This document shows positions 34,625 to 43,054 of a stretch of DNA of 64,000 bases, one piece after another. Location: assembly GCF_000379525.1 (NCBI RefSeq), contig NZ_KB902364.1, positions 58,615 to 122,614 of the forward strand, in the 5' to 3' direction. Origin of the DNA: Lamprocystis purpurea DSM 4197. Lineage in GTDB: Bacteria; Pseudomonadota; Gammaproteobacteria; Chromatiales; Chromatiaceae. Under the pieces are notes generated by a model. That model saw only the letters and a program-made list of their open reading frames with translations. It made no database searches and was not told where the DNA came from. The translations under genes were made by a program, and so were the position numbers. Numbering within the stretch: the first letter of the stretch is position 1; the number at the start of each line of letters is the position of its first letter.

Positions 34625-35682
34625 GGCCCAACTCCGGACCCTAGCAGGGAGGGAAGCGCATGACCGCCGGAAGCCTCGATCTCGACCAGCAGGTCCACTC
34701 GGCAGACATCGGCCTGCAGGAACACGACGGACACGGGGGCGCCAATGAACCGCAGCAATTCATGGCGTACGCTCACCAAGTCTTCCCGGTGTCGGATATA
34801 CACCTTATAGGCGAGGTCGCCGAGTTGGAATCCGGCGCCCGGTGTTCGACGGTTCGCCTCCGCGACGACGGCGGCGATGTTGTGGAGACATTCCCGCGTT
34901 TGCGCACCCACATCGCCCGCGTGTAAGGTCTGATGACCAACGATGCTGGCAGTACCGGAGATGAACAGCAATGCGCGCCCGCGCAGGCTGACCAGTGACG
35001 CACGGGAAAAGGTCGGGCTCCGGGGACCGTACTGCTCGGGGTAATGATAGGCACTGATCTGACGTGGGTTTTCGATGCCGACAGGTTCCGCCCGGGCAGC
35101 CAGGAAGGCGATCTGGAGCCCCCCGTCCGCGGAGCCAAGGGCGCAGGCGGCCGGTACGTTGCCGATGACTGAACGACCATGTGAAAGAAAAGCATTTTGA
35201 CGGCCAATATTGAACTGGAGGTAACGCTCCAGGTTGTGACTGACGCAATTAACCCCGGGGAAATAGTTCCAAAAGCGCAGGATTGCCTTGTAACCGCGAG
35301 ATTCCAGCAGTTCAAAAACGGATTCGTAAGCGGTTTGCGTCGCGGCCTGCAGGGGAGTGCAGGCACCCAGCGCCGTACTCTCAGCAGTTTCATTGCGCGT
35401 CAGACAGCCAAACAGCAAGGTTTCACCCTCGCGGTAATGGATGCCGTGATGGCAGCCGGACGCGAGTACTTCCTCGCTGTACCAGACCTCGCAGAGTGCT
35501 TCCTCCCCCTCCAGCAAGGCCATGTCCACCGACAGGAGCGGCAACCCCGCGACCTCAACAGGAATGACCGGGTGGAAAAAGCAGACGCCGCCGAGCGCAC
35601 CGGGCGCGCCGTCTCGAGCCTGCCGCAAAAGCCGGGAAACGGGTAGGTAATCCAGTCGCAGAAGATCTCCCGTCGGTTTCAT
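34621..35682 (-). CDS. Chorismatase (FkbO/XanB2-like), hydroxybenzoate supply
   Basis: A 353-residue protein of the chorismatase family, which hydrolyses chorismate and can give 3- or 4-hydroxybenzoate or dihydrobenzoate. Supporting blocks are RFWNYFPGVN (about 136-145), GNVPAACALGSADGG, QISAYHYPEQYGPRSPTFSRA and the C-terminal FIGAPVSVVFLQADVCR with the conserved fold end. In Xanthomonas the related XanB2 supplies the aryl head of xanthomonadin. Its presence here, overlapping the halogenase-like gene (ATGA), strongly suggests it provides the starter loaded by the ligase at 20937. Whether the product is 3- or 4-hydroxybenzoate cannot be read off. Confidence 0.83.
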   Translation of the reverse strand: MKPTGDLLRLDYLPVSRLLRQARDGAPGALGGVCFFHPVIPVEVAGLPLLSVDMALLEGEEALCEVWYSEEVLASGCHHGIHYREGETLLFGCLTRNETAESTALGACTPLQAATQTAYESVFELLESRGYKAILRFWNYFPGVNCVSHNLERYLQFNIGRQNAFLSHGRSVIGNVPAACALGSADGGLQIAFLAARAEPVGIENPRQISAYHYPEQYGPRSPTFSRASLVSLRGRALLFISGTASIVGHQTLHAGDVGAQTRECLHNIAAVVAEANRRTPGAGFQLGDLAYKVYIRHREDLVSVRHELLRFIGAPVSVVFLQADVCRVDLLVEIEASGGHALPSLLGSGVGP

Positions 35683-37022
35683 CAGCAGCCGATCTCTTCC
35701 GTCTCTTCAACGTAACGGATATTGCGCTTTCGCTGCCGCCAGGCCACGATCGTATGCTTCAGGTTGGCCACGGCCGCCAGGTAATAGATGACCTTGAATG
35801 CAAGGACCGAACGCCAGATCGGCGTCTTGCCGAAAATATCACCGGCCAATACCGACAGCAGCGCCTCCTTCACCCGGAAAACATTACGTGGATACATGAA
35901 CATATCGCGCATGGTGGGACTGGTGACGCGGTAGATAAACCAGGAGAACTCTTGCGGTCCGTGCTTGATGGCGCGATCAAACGCCCGCAAGGCGTCAGTC
36001 GCCTGGTCCGGCTGACGGAGACAGGTATCCGCCGCTTCAGCGCCGGCAAAGGCGCTCTGCATGGCCAGCATGACGCCGGATGAGAACACCGGATCGATGA
36101 AGGCGTAAGCATCACCAAGCAATAACCAGTTAACGCCGTGCGTACGATCGCAGGTATAGGAAAAGTTGCCCGTGGCTTCGACCCGCGACACCAATTCTGC
36201 GCCCTGAAGCCGTTGCGCAAGGGCAGGGCACATTGGGATGAAATCCAGGAAGAAATCTTTCACCGGCTTGGTGCGGGTCTTCATGTAATAGGGCCAGGTG
36301 ACCACACCGACGCTGGTGATCCCGTCCGCGAGCGGAATGAACCAGAACCACCCATGCGCGAACCAGAAGATGGTGATATGGCCCTCCTTCCGGCCCGCGT
36401 GTCGCAACGCACCCTTGAAGTGCGCATAGAGCGCTGAGCTGTTGTGCTTGGGATTGCGGTGCTTGGCCTTGAATCGGTTACCGAGGAAGGTGTCGCGACC
36501 CGAGGCATCGATGAGAAAGCGGCATTGCCAAGTCTCGGTCCGGCCGTCGTCGTGTTCCGCCCGGACAATGGCACCCGCATCCTGCGGCAGGAACTCCAGG
36601 TCGCGGACGCGACAACCTTCGATGACGTTGGCGCCTTTACGCCCGGCATTGCGGATCAGGATCTCGTCAAACTCCGCACGGCGCACCTGGTAAGCGTGCG
36701 GCATCGACTTGTCCCAGGCATCGGCGAATTCAAAGGACTGGCTATGTTCGTGCCAGGGGGACACGAATTCCGCTCCCCATTTCTCTAAGCCGATACCCGC
36801 AACCTCCGCTCGCACGCCCAGTTTGTCGAAGAGCGGCAGGTTGGCCGGCAGCAGCGATTCGCCGATGTGGAAGCGAGGGTGGCGGGCTTTTTCCAGCAGG
36901 GTAACCTGGTGGCCTTTTTCAGCCAGTAATGTGGCCGCAGTGGCACCGGCCGGCCCACCACCGATCACCAGCACGTCACAGCATTGATCGGCGTGACTGG
37001 TTTGCATGAGATCAGACAGCAT
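35682..37022 (-). CDS. Flavin-dependent halogenase-like FAD oxidoreductase
   Basis: A 446-residue flavoprotein. GGGPAG (21-26) binds FAD, GESLLP (54-59) and KWGAEF (K81) occur as in phenol/pyrrole-type halogenases, and WFWFIP (225-230) fits the WxWxIP halogenase signature. Non-halogenating relatives (geranylgeranyl-reductase-like) share some of these. A halogenase is known in xanthomonadin-type aryl polyene clusters, so halogenation of the aryl ring is the leading proposal. I start at MLSDLMQTSH; a methionine five codons later is also possible. It is first in the operon with chorismatase, OmpV-like protein, PlsC and GT2. Confidence 0.85.
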   Translation of the reverse strand: MLSDLMQTSHADQCCDVLVIGGGPAGATAATLLAEKGHQVTLLEKARHPRFHIGESLLPANLPLFDKLGVRAEVAGIGLEKWGAEFVSPWHEHSQSFEFADAWDKSMPHAYQVRRAEFDEILIRNAGRKGANVIEGCRVRDLEFLPQDAGAIVRAEHDDGRTETWQCRFLIDASGRDTFLGNRFKAKHRNPKHNSSALYAHFKGALRHAGRKEGHITIFWFAHGWFWFIPLADGITSVGVVTWPYYMKTRTKPVKDFFLDFIPMCPALAQRLQGAELVSRVEATGNFSYTCDRTHGVNWLLLGDAYAFIDPVFSSGVMLAMQSAFAGAEAADTCLRQPDQATDALRAFDRAIKHGPQEFSWFIYRVTSPTMRDMFMYPRNVFRVKEALLSVLAGDIFGKTPIWRSVLAFKVIYYLAAVANLKHTIVAWRQRKRNIRYVEETEEIGC

Positions 37023-37622
37023 GACACTTCTCCACTTATCCCGGCTGACGGCGCAACCCCGGCAGAGGTCCCGCCGCATGAACTAAAAATCAGACCAATT
37101 TCTGCTGGACCACATGCAATCCTGCTGCTTTTGCAATTAAACCATAAATGTAACTACTCAGATACCCCGGTCGCCCAGCCCCTGCGCGTCGTGGGCGGCC
37201 GAAAAGCCACCCGACCGATGCCATGCCCGGACCGATGCTCGTGGGGACCTCAGGCGCCTCGTTGGCTGAGCAGGCGCGCTCAGGCCCAAGGTCAAACACA
37301 AGGTCTCCCGCGGCTTCAGCGTCGATCGTAAGGTCTGACAACAAGAGGACTCCGCCAACCTACCAAGGCCCATGAGCGAATGCCGTACCCGGACTTGGCG
37401 AGACGCGTGATCATAGCCGAAATTTCGTTGCGCACCCTGGTCGGGCCCAGCGATATTGGCGTACCATCCTCCCGTACTTGCGCATGCGACATCAGGTCAA
37501 CCGCGTGCCGAATCCCACGCGACCCACCGCCGCGCCTGCGGCCAGTGCAAAGTTGACCCCGTCAGGCCGGCGCTGTTCGTGCTCAAGGCGCTTATCCTTT
37601 TTCTCGTTGACCTGGGAATTCC
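37023..37622. other. 600-base divergent intergenic region
   Basis: Lies between the divergent halogenase and ABC-transporter units, so it should contain two promoters. 37083-37165 is distinctly AT-richer than the surroundings. A 58-codon frame on the minus strand (37316-37492, starting MSHAQVREDGTPISLGPTRV) has reasonable composition and might be a remnant or small gene; I do not recognise it. Other short frames look like chance. No known transposase signature was seen. Confidence 0.4.
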
Positions 37623-38348
37623 ATGTTGATCTTTGACGGCGTCAGTTACCGGTATCCAGGCGCGCCCGGCTGCGCCTTGGATGCGGTGAGCTTCACCATT
37701 CCCAAGGGCGCTGTGCAGGGTTTGCTGGGGCCGAACGGGGCGGGGAAATCGACCTTGATGGGTTTGATTTGCGGTCACTTGCAGCCGTCCCGGGGGCACT
37801 TGGTCCGGCAACGGCCGATGCGGGTGAGCTTGATCCCGCAAGAGTATGCCTTTTACCCGAGTTTGACTTGCGCCGAAAACTTGAGTTGTTTTGCTGGTAT
37901 ATTGGATCTTCCCCGGCACGAATGCCAAGCCCGCATCGCGCAAGCGGTTGCCTTCTGTCATCTCGATCCAGCCCACTTGAAGCGCCGGGCGCAAGCGTGT
38001 TCCGGCGGAATACGACGACGCTTGAACCTGGCGATCGGCTTGCTGAACCAACCTGAACTGATGCTTTTCGATGAACCCACGGTCGGCATCGACCCGGTGT
38101 CCCGCCAGGCGATCTTGCAGCAAATCGGTACCCTCGCTGCACAGGGCGTGACGGTGGTTTTCGCCTCACACCAATTGGAAGAAGTCTCGCAACTGTGCAC
38201 TCAGGTGGTGCTATTGCAAAACGGCCAGGTGCTTGCGGATGTGGCGATGCACACCGTCTTGCGTGATTACGCGAGTTTGGAGGATTTTTACATCCGAAAA
38301 ACCAAACTGTACCTTGACGCGGTCCGGCGCGATGAGATCCCTGCATGA
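37623..38348 (+). CDS. ABC transporter ATP-binding protein (ABC-2 type)
   Basis: A 241-residue ABC ATPase: GPNGAGKST (Walker A, about residue 39), PQEYAFYPSLT (Q-loop), CSGGIRRRLNLA (signature, with C in place of the usual L), LMLFDEPTVGIDP (Walker B and D-loop) and VVFASHQ (H-loop). All catalytic elements are intact. The following gene overlaps its stop (ATGA) and encodes the permease. Position next to the dar genes suggests export of the resorcinol or finished pigment. Leucines are often TTG here, unlike the CTG-rich aryl polyene genes. Confidence 0.88.
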   Translation: MLIFDGVSYRYPGAPGCALDAVSFTIPKGAVQGLLGPNGAGKSTLMGLICGHLQPSRGHLVRQRPMRVSLIPQEYAFYPSLTCAENLSCFAGILDLPRHECQARIAQAVAFCHLDPAHLKRRAQACSGGIRRRLNLAIGLLNQPELMLFDEPTVGIDPVSRQAILQQIGTLAAQGVTVVFASHQLEEVSQLCTQVVLLQNGQVLADVAMHTVLRDYASLEDFYIRKTKLYLDAVRRDEIPA

Positions 38349-39589
38349 ATGGGGGAGCCGGAATCCGCCCGGCGCCTTCACCATGGGGTGTTCGGCTCAG
38401 GCCCAGGCAGATTTGGTCATTGCTGGTCAAAGATTGGCGATGCCTGCTGCACGACCGGCACGGCCTTGCCGCCCTGTTCATCATGCCTGCCCTCTTTATC
38501 TTGATCATGAGTTTGGTCATGCAAGAGGCAATGTCTTACGACGCGGTGCCACAAATGCCCGCCATCGGGATCATCAACCGCACGCCGGATGCATCCGGTC
38601 ATCGTCAGATGACCAAACGCTTACAGGCTGACTTGAGCGCAGGTCTTTTCACGGATCAGGCTGCTTTGCTGGCCGCGCTGGAAGCCAAGCGGATCGGCAT
38701 CGCGATTGTCTTGAGCAGCCCCGGATCGACTGACGCGGAAGCAATCGCCCCCTTGCGCGTCGACCTCCTGGTTGACGACATGACGCCGGTACCCGTAGTG
38801 AACGCCCTGCGCAGCCGGATCGAACAAGGTTGGGGACAGCAGTTGCCAAAGCTCCTGATCGCCAATGCTGACCCTATGGCGCGCGCCCTACTGCCACCAA
38901 GCATGCTCGATCCGACGCTGATCAAAGCCCAGATTCAGATCAAGAGCCTTTATGAGATCAAGGGCCACACGCACTTTGGCGCGGTACAGCGGGTCGTGCC
39001 GGCCTGGTTGGCCTTTGGAATCTTTTTCATCGTTTTACCGCTGTCCGCAGTCTTTGTCCAAGAACGCCAGCTTGGCACCTTGAGCCGCTTGCAGACCATG
39101 GGGGTTGGCAATAGCTCGGTGATCTTGGCCAAAGCGCTGTGTTTCGGCAGCGTGAATGGTTTGCAGGTGCTGGTCATGCTGCTGGTTGGTGTGCTCTTGG
39201 TGCCACTGTTGGGCATGCAGGCTTTGTCGTTGCACTTTGACTGGCCGGCACTGGGGCTGATGACGGCGGCCACCAGCCTGGCTGCCTTGGGCTTGGCGTT
39301 GGCCCTGTCGGCCTGGGCCCACAGTGTTGAGCAAGCCAGTTTAATCGGCGGAGCGCTGAATGTAATGCTGGCGGCCATCGGCGGCATCATGGTCCCTAAG
39401 GCCGTGATGCCGTTGTCGCTGCAAACCATGACGGCACTCTCACCGCTGGGCTGGGCCAATGAAGGATTGGCCCGCATTTTCTTGGGCGAACAAGAATGGT
39501 CGCATTGGCTGGGCGATGCCGCGCGACTATCTGTCTTTGGCATCGGCATGTTGTTGTTGGCCGCCTGGCAACTGCGCCGTCAGCGCTAA
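38345..39589 (+). CDS. ABC-2 type transporter permease
   Basis: A 414-residue permease with one N-terminal helix (about 40-58), a large extracytoplasmic domain (about 60-215) and five or six C-terminal helices. FGIFFIVLPLSAVFVQERQLGTLSRLQTMGV is the conserved ABC-2 region; of it VFVQERQLGTLSRL is the key core, and GGIMVPKAVMPLSLQ precedes the last helices. It pairs with the ATPase just upstream. Its last 63 bases overlap the end of the convergent BtrH-like gene. Confidence 0.85.
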   Translation: MNGGAGIRPAPSPWGVRLRPRQIWSLLVKDWRCLLHDRHGLAALFIMPALFILIMSLVMQEAMSYDAVPQMPAIGIINRTPDASGHRQMTKRLQADLSAGLFTDQAALLAALEAKRIGIAIVLSSPGSTDAEAIAPLRVDLLVDDMTPVPVVNALRSRIEQGWGQQLPKLLIANADPMARALLPPSMLDPTLIKAQIQIKSLYEIKGHTHFGAVQRVVPAWLAFGIFFIVLPLSAVFVQERQLGTLSRLQTMGVGNSSVILAKALCFGSVNGLQVLVMLLVGVLLVPLLGMQALSLHFDWPALGLMTAATSLAALGLALALSAWAHSVEQASLIGGALNVMLAAIGGIMVPKAVMPLSLQTMTALSPLGWANEGLARIFLGEQEWSHWLGDAARLSVFGIGMLLLAAWQLRRQR

Positions 39590-40564
39590 CAGCGCCCGAA
39601 AAAACCGCGTCTCTTGGGCCGCCAAATGATTGGCTGTCTCTTGCAGGGTCCGCGGCGACAAAGGCGCCCGACCCTTGGCCATACGCGCCAACTCCGAGGC
39701 AAACTGGCGCCAATCATCGCCGATCTCCGTTAACTCGATGGCTTTTTGTGCCAGTAGCTCACTCTGCAGGCACTGCGCCGATTCCTGCAAGAACGCCGCG
39801 TACAAAAATCGAAATCCCGCCCCCCCGGTTCCGATCACTTCTTGCATGCGCACAATGTGCAGCAACAAGCGGGCAGTATCGCGCGGCGAGTTCTTCTCAT
39901 CAAGTTCCCGGAGCTTTTTCCCCAAGAAACGAATACCTTTGACACCGATCCAAGGCAAGACCGGCTGCAGCATCTCTTTGGCCACTTGCTTGATCGCGGG
40001 GCCAATCTGATCGCATACATCCTGGGCGGCCACGTCTCGTGAGAGGTAAAACAAACGCCCTTTCGGCGCCAATTTTCCGCGCACAAAGCGAGCACGCTGT
40101 AAATCATCGCGCGCGATGCTGTGCGTCTCTTCGAATACCGAATCACTTACGGTATAACTGTCGCCGTGTTGCTCATAAACGATCAGGTTATGGGCATTAA
40201 AGTGAAAGCGCAGATTCTCCGGAATATAGGGCAGCCAATAGATACAAGCCTGCAAACCGACGGGCTGGCCTTGCGCCAGGAGCGCATCGAGCCTGACTTG
40301 ACCGGCCACACTGCTGGTGAATTGCTGCATCTGCAAAGGCAGTCGCAAGCGCCGCTGCAAGCGCGCGATGATACGCCCGGGTAAAGCCCGGTAAGCCACT
40401 AGGGGCATGCCATAGATCTTTACAAACGGCAGGTAAGAAAAGCTCAAGCCCGCGGCCAAGCCAAAGCACATGGCCTCGGACAAGGGCCAGCCATGATGAG
40501 CCAATAGGCTGGCGGCGGCTGAGCTTTCGCAGTGCGAGCCTTGGCGATGCTTGAAATCAATCAT
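39527..40564 (-). CDS. BtrH-like acyl-transfer protein (BtrH N-terminal domain plus C-terminal domain)
   Basis: A 345-residue protein. RQGSHCESSAAASLLAHHG (C12 in the GxHCxS pattern) opens the BtrH N-terminal domain (PF14399-type), with a later histidine in RFHFNAHNLIVYEQHG and SDSVFEE. The second half (from about 185, KQVAKEMLQPVLPWIG) is helical, as in the DUF4872 partner domain. BtrH of butirosin biosynthesis transfers an acyl group from a carrier protein to an aminoglycoside. A comparable acyl-ACP transferase here could join the polyene acid to the dialkylresorcinol. The start overlaps the small gene upstream by eight bases. Confidence 0.78.
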   Translation of the reverse strand: MIDFKHRQGSHCESSAAASLLAHHGWPLSEAMCFGLAAGLSFSYLPFVKIYGMPLVAYRALPGRIIARLQRRLRLPLQMQQFTSSVAGQVRLDALLAQGQPVGLQACIYWLPYIPENLRFHFNAHNLIVYEQHGDSYTVSDSVFEETHSIARDDLQRARFVRGKLAPKGRLFYLSRDVAAQDVCDQIGPAIKQVAKEMLQPVLPWIGVKGIRFLGKKLRELDEKNSPRDTARLLLHIVRMQEVIGTGGAGFRFLYAAFLQESAQCLQSELLAQKAIELTEIGDDWRQFASELARMAKGRAPLSPRTLQETANHLAAQETRFFRALLALTAQLPGGQQQHADAKDR

Positions 40565-40952
40565 AACTATCCAGATCCTGCGCCTGCATGCCCAGCACTT
40601 GGGCATAGCGGGCGCGCAAGGCAGGGCTCAATTTCGCGAATCCCTTGGGCTGCAAATGCCGCTTGACACGCCAGGACCAGAGCCCCACCGCCTCGGCCAA
40701 CAAGGACTCATCGAGCCGTAACCGGTACATATGATAGCGCAAGGGCGAGTCCAGGCCTTGCTGGATGCGGGCTTTGCACTCGGTTTGCAGGTGATGGAAC
40801 CAGGCCACCTCGTCCAGACCGGCTTGCTCTTCGGGCTCCCACCCGGCGGAGTGCACCGCCTGGTACTGCCCGGCCTCGTTGAGCGCATACACTACCCGCC
40901 GCTGCCCGGAGAGCAGCGTACTGTCGAGGGTTTCCAATTCGGTCGTGCGCAT
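40557..40952 (-). CDS. Small conserved-looking protein of unknown function in the dar unit
   Basis: A 131-residue soluble protein, MRTTELETLDSTLLSGQRRV, rich in helices. The C-terminal part LLAEAVGLWSWRVKRHLQP followed by LSPALRARYAQVLGMQAQDL resembles the geometry of a Cro/C1-type helix-turn-helix, but I cannot assign a function. It sits nine bases after darB and overlaps the BtrH-like gene, so it is almost certainly co-translated with them. Its genomic company suggests a role in the dialkylresorcinol step or its regulation. Confidence 0.6.
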   Translation of the reverse strand: MRTTELETLDSTLLSGQRRVVYALNEAGQYQAVHSAGWEPEEQAGLDEVAWFHHLQTECKARIQQGLDSPLRYHMYRLRLDESLLAEAVGLWSWRVKRHLQPKGFAKLSPALRARYAQVLGMQAQDLDSYD

Positions 40953-40961
40953 GATGATTAC

Positions 40962-42104
40962 CTAGCCTTGGCGGACCGTCAAATGCATGAAGCCGCTGCT
41001 AAACCGCCCACTCTCGGGCACCATGCACAGGATGGTTTGCTCCGGTCTCAGGCGTCCGCTGCGCAGCAACTCGTCGAGCATGATGTAGATGGACGCCGCG
41101 CCGGTGTTGCCGTAGCGGCACAAATTAGTGAACCAGGCCGCCTCGGCAATCGGCAGCGCCAATACCTTGACGACCGCGGCCAATGCCGGCGCGAAATACA
41201 TGGAAGACATGTGCGGCAGGAACCAATCGATCGGGCCTTGGACCAAGTTTCGGCGTGTGATCAGATCCCGCAACGGGCTCTCAAAACAGGCGCGAACCAC
41301 ATTTTCATTGAGCAGACGCACATTCTGTTTGATCGCCATCACAGAATTCGCCATGCGCGCCCTGGCGTCGAGCTGCATCCAGCCCACGATCTGTCCTTGG
41401 TGTTCTTGCGCGCCCGCATACATGCAGGTCGGCAGCACATCGGCGGCGGAGAACAAATCGATCCAATCGATGCGCAGCGCCAGGCGCTGTGGCCGCGGCC
41501 GCGGCTCTAATAGTAAAGCCCCGGCGCCGTCAGAGAGCATCCAGCGCAGGAAATCTTTCTCGAAAGCCAGCTCCCGATGTTTCTCCAATTCCAGCAACCG
41601 GACCTCGGATTCGGATGCGAAAGACTCGGCGCGCAAAAGCGGCGACGGCAAGTCGGAACCCGTGGCTACCGCAGTGGCATATTCACCGGCCTTCACTCCC
41701 AAATAGGCGTATTTCAGGGCGGTCAACCCCGACAGACAAATCCCGCTGGTCGCCAGCACTTCGCGAATTGGTACGCCCAGTTCGCCGTGCACCATCACGG
41801 CATGGTTGGGCATGGTCTGGTCGGGCGTGGAAGTGCCGCAGATCAAGGCCGCGGTTTGCACCGCACCATGATCAAACAGGGCCGTGACGGCCGCGGCGGT
41901 CATCTTGGCATTGCTGTGAGTCGGAACTCCGGCAATGCTGTCGATCGCGTAGTGGCGCGACTCAATGCCATTACTCTTGAGAACAATGCGTTTGGCGCGC
42001 GAGGGGCGGGGGCCCACTTGCCCCAACACCGACTCGATGTGACTATTGTCAACCGGCGCATTGGGTAGGAATGCGGAACTGGCCGTGATGTACACCTGGT
42101 TCAT
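40962..42104 (-). CDS. darB: KASIII-type ketosynthase DarB (dialkylresorcinol biosynthesis)
   Basis: A 380-residue ketosynthase III fold with the full triad: C123 in ATSGICLSGLTAL, H298 in FLPHMSS and N333 in YGNTGAAS. DarB-type enzymes catalyse both condensations that make the cyclohexanedione precursor of dialkylresorcinols from a beta-ketoacyl and an unsaturated acyl thioester. The identification rests on the pairing with the DarA-like gene, which overlaps it by four bases (ATGA), and on the neighbouring BtrH-like and ABC genes. The start at MNQVYITASSA is used; the frame is open 52 codons upstream inside darA. Confidence 0.82.
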   Translation of the reverse strand: MNQVYITASSAFLPNAPVDNSHIESVLGQVGPRPSRAKRIVLKSNGIESRHYAIDSIAGVPTHSNAKMTAAAVTALFDHGAVQTAALICGTSTPDQTMPNHAVMVHGELGVPIREVLATSGICLSGLTALKYAYLGVKAGEYATAVATGSDLPSPLLRAESFASESEVRLLELEKHRELAFEKDFLRWMLSDGAGALLLEPRPRPQRLALRIDWIDLFSAADVLPTCMYAGAQEHQGQIVGWMQLDARARMANSVMAIKQNVRLLNENVVRACFESPLRDLITRRNLVQGPIDWFLPHMSSMYFAPALAAVVKVLALPIAEAAWFTNLCRYGNTGAASIYIMLDELLRSGRLRPEQTILCMVPESGRFSSGFMHLTVRQG

Positions 42105-43054
42105 CGTGCAAACTCGGTCATGCGCTCCGAACCATTGCCTGAAGGTAACTCCAGAGCGGCCTGCATGGCCTTGGCGCGCTTGGGGCTCAAGGCAAAAACC
42201 AGTTTTCGCAACAACATGGTGATGGGCACCACGGTGCAGATCAGGGTAATCAGAATACACAGATACATCAATACACCCAGGCGCCTTGCGACGCTACCTT
42301 GAGGTCCGATCCTACACAGCAGCAATGACCAGAAGTAAAAGCTTCGAAAACCGATCTTCTCGCTCACCGCCATGGCGGGATCAACCCGGCACGCTTCCAA
42401 GCCGCGCAGCAAGGCCGCGCCTTTCTGCTCCTGGTCCATGGCCAATGCTTGCACCAAGGCCAGACCGAAGCGCCGACACTGGGCAATTTGCTCCGCGGCC
42501 AAGCCCGCATCGGGCAAACCCAACGGCTGCTGCTGCCGTTTGCCCGATACGATCCAGCGCAGTGTGGTGATAAATGTGATCAGTGCGGGCGCGGGGTCAA
42601 CCAACGCAATATGGTCCAGCAAACGCGCGCCCAGGGTGCTGAGTTTTTGTGCGACTGATTGTTGCGCCGTGACCCACATGTTGCGTGCGGTGACGACCGT
42701 GATGACCGGCTTGCCGATCAGCAAGGCTTGCGCTTGGGGGCTATTCAGGAAACTCGCAATCGGGAGGGCCGGGGAGAGGTACCACACGGGATAAGCCAGA
42801 ATCACCAGGGCATAGTCGTCGGCGCCGGGCAGTTCGACTGTATCAAGCGTCGGCCCAATACCTTGAATAGCTTCCGGAAAAATCTCCAGAAACCGCAAAA
42901 ACGGCCATGGAAAAGGATAGGTCTGCCGAGGCTGGATTTCAACACAATCCACGTGTATTCCAGCTTGCCGCAGGGGCGCAATGATGCGATCAGAGACTTC
43001 GCGTGTTTGACCCGTTTGCGAATAACGCAACAACAAGACGCGTTTCTGAACCAT
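42101..43054 (-). CDS. darA: DarA-like flavodoxin-fold enzyme (dialkylresorcinol biosynthesis)
   Basis: A 317-residue protein starting MVQKRVLLLRYSQTGQTREV, a flavodoxin phosphate-binding loop, followed by YPFPWPFLRFLEIFPEA and LAYPVWYLSPALPIASFLN. A C-terminal hydrophobic region (about 262-290, VLMYLCILITLICTVVPIT) suggests membrane association. This pattern matches proteins annotated as dialkylresorcinol condensing enzyme DarA, assigned as the aromatase that oxidises the cyclohexanedione to the resorcinol. It starts ten bases after the tamA stop, whose TGA forms part of the TGAGG ribosome-binding site, so it is coupled to tamA. Confidence 0.8.
   Translation of the reverse strand: MVQKRVLLLRYSQTGQTREVSDRIIAPLRQAGIHVDCVEIQPRQTYPFPWPFLRFLEIFPEAIQGIGPTLDTVELPGADDYALVILAYPVWYLSPALPIASFLNSPQAQALLIGKPVITVVTARNMWVTAQQSVAQKLSTLGARLLDHIALVDPAPALITFITTLRWIVSGKRQQQPLGLPDAGLAAEQIAQCRRFGLALVQALAMDQEQKGAALLRGLEACRVDPAMAVSEKIGFRSFYFWSLLLCRIGPQGSVARRLGVLMYLCILITLICTVVPITMLLRKLVFALSPKRAKAMQAALELPSGNGSERMTEFAR

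Noticed and set aside
37090-37344. 84-codon minus-strand frame as a gene or transposase remnant
   Set aside because: No motif is recognised and composition is poor; it overlaps another short frame without support.
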